Shown: positions 58,469 to 64,000 of the stretch, piece by piece
Layout: the number at the start of each line of letters is the position of its first letter
How positions within the stretch are numbered: position 1 is the first letter of the stretch
Assembly (NCBI RefSeq): GCF_003351765.1
Contig: NZ_CP031229.1
Span: forward strand, 1,302,001 to 1,366,000
Reading direction: 5' to 3'
Origin: Ornithinimicrobium avium
GTDB taxonomy: Bacteria > Actinomycetota > Actinomycetes > Actinomycetales > Dermatophilaceae
DNA: 64,000 nucleotides
Notes under the pieces: model-generated
Told to the model about the DNA's origin: nothing
The model's database searches: none
Seen by the model: the letters and a program-made list of their open reading frames with translations, nothing else
Program-made: the position numbers and the translations under genes

Positions 58469-59364
58469 GCATCGCGATCCTATTAGCGCTCTCGCTGACG
58501 ATGTCAGGCGTCACGGACCCTCCCCCAGATGATCCAGGAGACGACGACTTCTTCTCTGACATCGGTGACGGCGATGGCATCTACACCGGCTTTACGCAGG
58601 ACAAGACCACCGCACTCGCGCAGACCTACCCACCCGGCTCGAGCGCGGAGATCCCTACCTCCATCTACCAGTACGTCGCAGTGATCAACTGCGCACCGAA
58701 CTCACCTGAGCAGCCACGGCTGGAGATCTGCGACGCCTCCGTGAACTTCTGCCTCGAGAATGTCCCCGACTCCAGCGGGCCGTACTCCATCATCTATCGC
58801 CGCACGGCCGAGCCTGACGGCAGCTCACCCGGCGACTGGTCCGAGATCGGCCGCACCTGCTGGACCGACTCCGTCCCTGCCGCCTCCGGCTCGCCCGCGG
58901 TCGAGCTCACCGAGGCGATGATCGTCGAGCAGTTCCACCGCACCGACTTCGCGCTCCCGCGGGCCGTGATCCAGCCGCCGGACGGGTCGACGCTGGTCAA
59001 CCTGCCGGTCTACTTCCAGCTGGACTGGCCTGCAGCCGGCTTCGAGCCCGACGAGGTCGACACCACCACCCTCGTCGGCCACGAGGTGCGCATCCGCCCC
59101 ACCCTCATCGGGGCGACCTACGTCACCGGCGACGGCTCGAGCATCGGTCCGACGACGAGCCTCGGCGGCGGCTACCCCGACGGCGACGTCACGCACACCT
59201 ACGAGCGGTCAGCCGAGGTGTCGCCCCACATCACCGTCGAGTACGGCGGCGAGGTCAGCGTGGACGGCGGTGAGTGGACCACCATCCCCAGCTCAGCCAC
59301 CGTCGCCGGGCCGGCAGCGCCGCTGCGGGTCCTCGCCTCCAAGAACCGCCTCTACGACAACTGA
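58465..59364 (+). CDS. Secreted protein of unknown function coupled to DUF6318
   Basis: A protein of 299 residues with a short signal-like start (SIAILLALSLTMSGVT), an acidic DPGDDDFFSDIGDGDG stretch and several Cys residues (INCAPNS, LEICDAS, NFCLEN, RTCWTD) that could form disulfides. The second half (from ~175) is regular and beta-rich (NLPVYFQLDW, VGHEVRIRPTLIG, VEYGGEVSVDGG). The first half has lower GC than the second. Such secreted partners of DUF6318 lipoproteins occur widely in actinobacteria, function unknown. Confidence 0.7.
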   Translation: MSIAILLALSLTMSGVTDPPPDDPGDDDFFSDIGDGDGIYTGFTQDKTTALAQTYPPGSSAEIPTSIYQYVAVINCAPNSPEQPRLEICDASVNFCLENVPDSSGPYSIIYRRTAEPDGSSPGDWSEIGRTCWTDSVPAASGSPAVELTEAMIVEQFHRTDFALPRAVIQPPDGSTLVNLPVYFQLDWPAAGFEPDEVDTTTLVGHEVRIRPTLIGATYVTGDGSSIGPTTSLGGGYPDGDVTHTYERSAEVSPHITVEYGGEVSVDGGEWTTIPSSATVAGPAAPLRVLASKNRLYDN

Positions 59365-59499
59365 CGCCGGACCCGCGAGCACCCCCGCAACCTGCGCCAC
59401 CGCCCGTCACGTCCTTACTCTTGAGGGAGAAGGTCGACGACCCCTCGCGCTTCACGGGGAGCCTGCTGATCCACGACCCACGAGGCAGGAGCACCCCGG

Positions 59500-60984
59500 A
59501 TGTTCAAGCTGATCGCGACCACGACCCTCCTGGCCGGCCTGCTGTGCCCGGCCGCACCGCCCATCACGTCAGCAGCCATCACGTCAGCAGCCGTCACGTC
59601 GGCGGCCGTCCAGCCGGCCGCCACCCGGCCGGCCTCCGTCCCCGCGTCCCGGTCAGCGTCCGGCGTCACCGACCGGAGCGCGTCGGAGGCCCTGGCCGGG
59701 ATGAGCCTGGAGCAACGGGTGGGCCAGCTGTTCATGGTGGCCTCCCCGGCCACCGGCGCCACCTCCGGGACCGTCCGGGCGATCACCGACCACCACGTCG
59801 GCAACGCCTACCTCAGCGGCCGCAGCAGCGACGGGCTCATCGACACCCGCCACCTCGCCGACCGGCTGCAGCGGCTCTCCACGGTGAGCCGCACCGACAA
59901 CACCGCCCTGCTCGTCGCCACCGACCAGGAGGGCGGCTACGTCCAGGTGCTCTCGGGGCCCGGCATCTCCCGCATCCCGACCGCCCTCACCCAGGGCACG
60001 TGGAGCAGATCGACCCTGCGGTCGCGCGCCGCGACGTGGTCGGCCCAGCTGCGCGGCGCCGGGGTGAACCTCAACCTGGCGCCGGTCCTGGACAAGGTCA
60101 CCGCAGCATGGGCCCCGTACAACGAGCCGATCGGGCAGTACGACCGCGAGTACGGCCACAGCTCCGGCCGGGTCACCGACAAGGGGCTCGCCTTCCTGGA
60201 GGGTATGGAGTCGCGCAACGTGGGGGCGACCGTCAAGCACTTCCCCACGCTGGGTCGGGTGCGCTACAACACCGACACCCACTCCGGCGTCGTCGACTCC
60301 AGGACGACGACCAGCTCGTCATACCTCGACCCGTTCCGCGCGGCGGTCGCGCACGGGACCGAGTCGGTGATGGTCTCGACCGCCTACTACTCCCAGATCG
60401 ATCCCGACCACCCGGCAGCGTTCTCGCGGACCATCATCACCGGGCTGCTGCGCGAGCAGATGGGTTACGACGGGATGGTCATCAGCGACGACCTCGGCAA
60501 CGCGGCACAGGTGCAGGCCTGGAGCCCGGGGACCCGTGCGGTCGACTTCATCGACGCCGGCGGGGACGTCGTGCTCACCGGCAGCACCTCCGACGTGCCG
60601 GCCATGGTGGACGCGGTCCTGGCCCGGGCGCAGACCAGCTCCGCCTTCCGTGACAAGGTCGACGCCTCGGCGCTGCGCGTCCTGAAGGTGAAGGAATCCC
60701 TCGGGCTGCTGCGGCAGTACTCCCGGCTGAACGAGACCGGGCAGCTGGACCCCACCACGGTGAGCGCGCTGCAGGTCTACCTGCGGGTCACCGCCACCGG
60801 TCGCTGGGACGCCCACACGCGCAAGACGCTGCAGCGCACGGTCGGGACGTCGATCGACGGCGACTGGGGGCCGCGCTCCCAGGCCGCTCTCCAGGACTTC
60901 CTGGGGATCAGCCGGGACGGCTCGGGCGGCCTGAACGACCGCACCGTCACCGCCCTGCAGGAGTACCTGAACGCGCAGCGCTAG
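59500..60984 (+). CDS. Secreted GH3 beta-N-acetylhexosaminidase with peptidoglycan-binding repeats
   Basis: A protein of 494 residues. Signal peptide, then a low-complexity linker, then a glycoside hydrolase 3 barrel (~70-390): VGQLFMVASPA, LVATDQEGGYVQVL, LNLAPVLDKV, the NagZ-type loop VKHFPTLGRVRYNTDTHSGV with the general acid/base His/Asp pair, and GMVISDDLGN with the nucleophile Asp. The C-terminus has about three short peptidoglycan-binding-like repeats (TVSALQVYL, TRKTLQR, SQAALQDFLG, TVTALQEYL). NagZ loops usually read KHFPGHG; here GHG is TLG. A cell-wall recycling or remodelling role is inferred. Confidence 0.85.
   Translation: MFKLIATTTLLAGLLCPAAPPITSAAITSAAVTSAAVQPAATRPASVPASRSASGVTDRSASEALAGMSLEQRVGQLFMVASPATGATSGTVRAITDHHVGNAYLSGRSSDGLIDTRHLADRLQRLSTVSRTDNTALLVATDQEGGYVQVLSGPGISRIPTALTQGTWSRSTLRSRAATWSAQLRGAGVNLNLAPVLDKVTAAWAPYNEPIGQYDREYGHSSGRVTDKGLAFLEGMESRNVGATVKHFPTLGRVRYNTDTHSGVVDSRTTTSSSYLDPFRAAVAHGTESVMVSTAYYSQIDPDHPAAFSRTIITGLLREQMGYDGMVISDDLGNAAQVQAWSPGTRAVDFIDAGGDVVLTGSTSDVPAMVDAVLARAQTSSAFRDKVDASALRVLKVKESLGLLRQYSRLNETGQLDPTTVSALQVYLRVTATGRWDAHTRKTLQRTVGTSIDGDWGPRSQAALQDFLGISRDGSGGLNDRTVTALQEYLNAQR
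59563..59607 (+). repeat. Triple 15-base coding repeat in the GH3 leader
   Basis: ATCACGTCAGCAGCC occurs twice exactly and once with three changes (GTCACGTCGGCGGCC), encoding ITSAA-ITSAA-VTSAA after the signal peptide. A likely slippage-prone linker. Confidence 0.8.
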
Positions 60985-61005
60985 GGGTGCCACCGACCGC
61001 GTCGG

Positions 61006-61518
61006 TCAGGACGGGCACGCCCGCGACGCGAACTCCTCGACGCTCAGCCGGACCATCTCGACCGCGTCCGGGTCGGTCCCGTTGACGTAGACGCTCCCCG
61101 GCTCCATCCTCGCCAGGTCCGCGTAGCGGAAGGCCACCGTCCCCAGCGACCCCTGCCCGCCTACGGAACCGTCGGCGACGTAGGAGCGCGCCCCCAGCAG
61201 CTCCACGGGGTCGCCCTCCCACCCAGCACCAGGGTCGTGCAGCGCCAGCTCGGTGGTGGCCGCCACCGGCGCCGACGCGGTCCAGGCGCCGACCGCCTCG
61301 TTCGTCTCCCCGGGCGCGAGGCCCTCGCGTCCGAGCGCCAGGCTCACCGTCAGCGGCGCGGGCTCGCAGGCGTGCACGACGACGACCGCCCGCTCCTGGG
61401 CGTCGACGGAGACGCCGATCCCGCCCCCGCGCTCGGGCACCTCCCCCGCGATGCACCCGGACAGCAGCACGGCGGCGAACACCCCGAGGAGGGGGACGGC
61501 GATCCGGGTCCGGTCCAT
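61006..61518 (-). CDS. Lipoprotein of unknown function
   Basis: A lipoprotein of 170 residues with lipobox VLLSGC (Cys22). The mature part is beta-rich: GIGVSVDAQERAVVVVHACE with a second Cys, then LTVSLALGREGL, and a closing EFASRACPS with a third Cys that may pair with the second. No known domain is recognised. It is preceded downstream (in its direction) by the GH3 gene, which converges on it with 21 bases between the stops. Confidence 0.7.
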   Translation of the reverse strand: MDRTRIAVPLLGVFAAVLLSGCIAGEVPERGGGIGVSVDAQERAVVVVHACEPAPLTVSLALGREGLAPGETNEAVGAWTASAPVAATTELALHDPGAGWEGDPVELLGARSYVADGSVGGQGSLGTVAFRYADLARMEPGSVYVNGTDPDAVEMVRLSVEEFASRACPS

Positions 61519-61556
61519 GCCCCATTGTGCCGGACACCGCCGTGCCGAGGGGGACC

Positions 61557-62206
61557 TCAGGCGTCCACCACGCCGACCCTCGTGCCGAGCTGCAGATAGC
61601 CCGTGCTCCAGAGCATGTCCATCGCCCGCGTCGACAGCCGGCTGCACCCGTGCGACGCCGGCCACGGGGGTATGGAGCTCGAGCCGTGGACGGCGAAGCC
61701 TCCGTCGTAGTACATCGGCCGCCACATCGGTCCCAGCGGTCCGGACTGCCATCCCTGCGACCACGTCGAGTAGACCCGCCACGAGCCGGTCGGTGTCGTC
61801 GCGCGGTAGCGGCGTCCGTCGAGCCAGTAGTACTCACCGCTGCCGGTGCTCGTGCTCAGCACCCGCCGGGTCCGGCCGCCGCGCACGACGAGGAGCAGCT
61901 GCGCGGCCAGGTGCACCTCGACGCGTGAGCCGGAACCGCCCACCGGTGCCGGCACGCTTCCCGCGTCGAGCGCCGCGCGCGTGATCGGCCCGACGACCGC
62001 GTCGCGCTCCAGGCCGTTGTGCTTCTGCACGGCCCACACCGCCTGCTGCGTCAGCTCGCCGAAGTCGCCGTCCGCCGCCCGCACCAGTAGCCCAGCCCGG
62101 CCATCCGTCGCTGCAGGGCGATCACGTCGGACCCCCGGCACCCTCGGTAGAGCTCCCTCGCCGACGCCGAGCGGCGCGCGACCTCCATACCCTGGACATC
62201 ACCCAT
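61557..62206 (-). pseudogene. L,D-transpeptidase with peptidoglycan-binding domain, frameshifted
   Basis: The C-terminal part is a complete YkuD catalytic domain: VEVHLAAQLLLVV, ATTPTGSWRVYSTWS and GGFAVHGSSSIPPWPASHGC with the catalytic Cys and the Arg in SRLS. Before it lies a peptidoglycan-binding domain split by a frameshift: MAGLGYW is in one frame from the ATG at 62206 (SD AGGAG) and VRAADGDFGELTQQAV in another. Restoring one G at 62094-62095 rejoins GYWVRAADGDFG. Either a real mutation or a base-call error in a G run. Confidence 0.75.
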
Positions 62207-62383
62207 GTCTCCTGCTCCCTGTCGCTCCGCCCGACCCCCTGGGCCGGGTCACGGGGACGAACCCCGTCCCTGGAGGACGCCCCTGAGAAGAGGAGCACCT
62301 TGCCACCGGCCAGATACCGGAACCCGGTCCCCGGGACGCGGGCGCGACGGCATACCGGGCCCTCCCCGGACGTTGCCGCAGAC

Positions 62384-63418
62384 ATGCCCATCCCCACCCG
62401 TCGCGTGCCCCTGTCCGTCCTCGACCTCGCGCCCCGCTCGCAGGGCATGACGCCGCAGCAGGCGCTGCAGGAGTCGACGAGGCTGGCCCAGGAGGTGGAC
62501 CGGCTGGGCTACCACCGCTACTGGATGGCCGAGCACCACGGCTCGGAGACCTTCATGTCCTCGGCGACCGCGCTGCTCCTGGGACACATGGCGCACCACA
62601 CCGACCGCATCCGTCTGGGCGCCGGCGGCGTCATGCTGCCCAACCACTCCCCGCTCATGGTCGCCGAGTACTACGGCACCCTCGCCACCCTCCACGGCGA
62701 CCGCTTCGACCTCGGGCTCGGCCGGGCGCCCGGCACCGATCCGATGACCGCCGCCGCGCTCGCCAGGTCGAGCGGGCAGCTCCAGGACTTCGCCTCCGAG
62801 GTGGCCGCGCTGCGCGACTACCTGGGCGACACGCCGAGCCTGCCGCACGGCCGCGGCGTCGTGCGTGCCCTCCCCGGGGAGGGCACGCACGTGCCGTTGT
62901 GGATGCTCGGCTCCTCCACGGGCGGGGCCCAGGTCGCGGCCGCGCTCGGGCTGCCGTTCAGCTTCGCCTCGCACTTCGCGCCGGACCAGATCCGCGAGGC
63001 GCTGCTGGTCTACCGCGACCGGTTCCGCGCCGACGCGCAGACCGCGCAGGTGGACCGGCCCACCGTGATGGCCGGCGTCAACGTGCTGGTCGCACCCACC
63101 CAGGAGGAGGCCGACCACCTGTTCACCACCGCCCAGCTGATGGCGATCCGCATCCGCAGCGGGCAGCCCGGGCCGCTCGACCCGCCGGTGGAGTCGCTGG
63201 CCGACGCCGTCCCCGAGCAGCTGCTCGCCCTGGCCGGCGCGCACCAGGCCGTCCGGGCGGTCGGCCCGCCGGAGCTGGTCGCCGAGCGGCTCGAGGAGTT
63301 CGCCGCCGAGCACGAGCTCGACGAACTGATCCTGACGACCTACGCCTACGACCCCGAGCTGCGCCGCCGCTCCTTCCGGCTGCTGGCGCAGGCCTGGGGG
63401 ATGACCGCGGGCGGCTGA
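62384..63418 (+). CDS. LLM-class flavin-dependent oxidoreductase (second copy)
   Basis: A protein of 344 residues of the same luciferase-like subfamily as 5099-6142: SVLDLAPRSQGMT, RYWMAEHHGSETFMSSA, GAGGVMLPNHSPLMVAEYY and LGLGRAPGTDPMTAAAL. The TIM barrel is complete. The ATG at 62384 has no strong SD; an upstream in-frame start at 62300 adds non-conserved residues. Clearly paralogous to the first copy, with the same first motif order, but only moderately similar outside it. Substrate unknown. Confidence 0.85.
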   Translation: MPIPTRRVPLSVLDLAPRSQGMTPQQALQESTRLAQEVDRLGYHRYWMAEHHGSETFMSSATALLLGHMAHHTDRIRLGAGGVMLPNHSPLMVAEYYGTLATLHGDRFDLGLGRAPGTDPMTAAALARSSGQLQDFASEVAALRDYLGDTPSLPHGRGVVRALPGEGTHVPLWMLGSSTGGAQVAAALGLPFSFASHFAPDQIREALLVYRDRFRADAQTAQVDRPTVMAGVNVLVAPTQEEADHLFTTAQLMAIRIRSGQPGPLDPPVESLADAVPEQLLALAGAHQAVRAVGPPELVAERLEEFAAEHELDELILTTYAYDPELRRRSFRLLAQAWGMTAGG

Positions 63419-63456
63419 GGACAACCTCCGTCCGCGTCGGCTGCCATGCTGTCCTC

Positions 63457-64000
63457 ATGGTCGATCCGCCGAAGAGCCTGACCGCCCGCGAGCTGCAGCA
63501 GTCGGAGGGCGCAGACGACTGGAGGGTCCTGGGCACGGGCGCTGCCGCCTGGTTCCTCACGGACTCGCACGCGCGGGGCGCCACCCTCGCCGGGCGCGTG
63601 CTCGAGCTCGCCGACCGGACCGTGACCCCGCTCGACCTGGACGTGCGCGCGCGAGGGGTGCGTGTCCGCATACCCCTCACCCCCGAGGACGACGGGTGGA
63701 CGACGGACCACCTGGCCACCGCCCGGGAGGTCTCCGCGCTGGCGGCCGAGCTGGGGCTGGCGGCCGACCCGGCCGGGCTCCAGGACGTCCAGCTGACCTT
63801 CGACGTGCTCGACCAGGCCGCGGTGAGCCCGTTCTGGGAGACGGTGCTGGGCTACGCGAGGGTCGGTGACGAGGACCTGGTGGACCCGGCACGGCGCCAC
63901 CCGCCGATCTGGTTCCAGGACCTGGGCACCGAGGGTCCGCGACCGCTGCGCAACCGGCTGCACCTCGACGCCGTCACCCCGCGCCCGGTGGCCGAGGCCG
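63457..64000 (+). CDS. Pterin-4a-carbinolamine-dehydratase/VOC fusion, partial
   Basis: At least 181 residues, cut by the window edge. Residues 1-95 have the PCD-like layout: SLTARELQQSEGADDWRVLG at the start, VRIPLTPEDDGWTTDHLATA later. From ~105 a VOC (glyoxalase-like) domain begins with LQDVQLTFDVLDQAAVSPFW, ETVLGYARVGDED and PIWFQDLG. Fusions of these two folds are common in actinobacteria. Enzymatic activity is not established. No strong SD is seen before the ATG. Confidence 0.75.
   Translation, partial: MVDPPKSLTARELQQSEGADDWRVLGTGAAAWFLTDSHARGATLAGRVLELADRTVTPLDLDVRARGVRVRIPLTPEDDGWTTDHLATAREVSALAAELGLAADPAGLQDVQLTFDVLDQAAVSPFWETVLGYARVGDEDLVDPARRHPPIWFQDLGTEGPRPLRNRLHLDAVTPRPVAEA

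Overview
The window is one stretch of very GC-rich chromosome (third codon positions almost all G or C). It is packed with actinobacterial hallmarks: class II NrdJ with NrdR, an AIM24 protein, F420/PPOX and LLM flavoenzymes, an MsiK-type sugar ABC transporter without its own ATPase, DUF6318, DUF5129 and DUF885 proteins, and many lipoproteins with short SD sequences. The gene set points to Actinomycetota, plausibly an Intrasporangiaceae/Ornithinimicrobiaceae-type organism. That placement is inference; there is no rRNA or other marker in the window. I see no tRNA, rRNA, CRISPR array, IS element or replication origin.

Layout. 0-5 kb: a histidine kinase/response regulator pair (the kinase frame runs openly into a membrane protein at the window edge), an M1 peptidase remnant, a REP-like palindrome, hemerythrin, SDR and AIM24 genes. 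5-18 kb: an LLM flavoenzyme, a large lipoprotein, Vsr endonuclease, a decayed FMN reductase, a DUF5129 protein, a co-translated OmpA/lipoprotein pair, a cupin, a LysR/YeiH divergon and an acyl-CoA dehydrogenase with its operator. 17-30 kb: a NERD helicase, a GntR/permease operon, flavin and F420 enzymes, a ZIP transporter, several short genes, CPBP protease, methyltransferase, DedA, a DsbA-like protein and lactate permease. 30-35 kb: an island of lower GC with a PLD-helicase-DUF3427 protein, a NrtR-like fragment and a rotting intein. 35-38.7 kb: nrdR-nrdJ. 38.8-44 kb: two overlapping DUF885 peptidases, a cupin-HTH regulator and a nuclease/Excalibur protein. 44.3-49 kb: a complete branched-chain amino-acid type ABC operon (livK-H-M-G-F). 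49-57.8 kb: a sugar ABC operon with a divergent ROK repressor, a secreted sialidase, a Gfo/Idh oxidoreductase and a kinase-like protein. 57.9-64 kb: lipoprotein and secreted pairs, a GH3 hexosaminidase with peptidoglycan-binding repeats, a frameshifted L,D-transpeptidase, a second LLM flavoenzyme and a partial pterin-dehydratase/VOC protein.

The most interesting signals are these. (1) A 51-bp patch of alien codon usage is centred on the NPC active-site motif of nrdJ, a classic type of intein insertion site, and a degenerate LAGLIDADG intein lies just beyond the nrdJ terminator; together they look like the footprint of intein homing and loss. (2) The hexamer GGTATG/CATACC occurs about 40 times while GGTATC is almost absent and GGTATA/GGTATT were not seen, and it forces rare codons inside genes. 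(3) Three families of dispersed palindromic or short repeats lie between genes. (4) GC-rich hairpins follow both substrate-binding-protein genes. (5) Several genes are visibly decaying.
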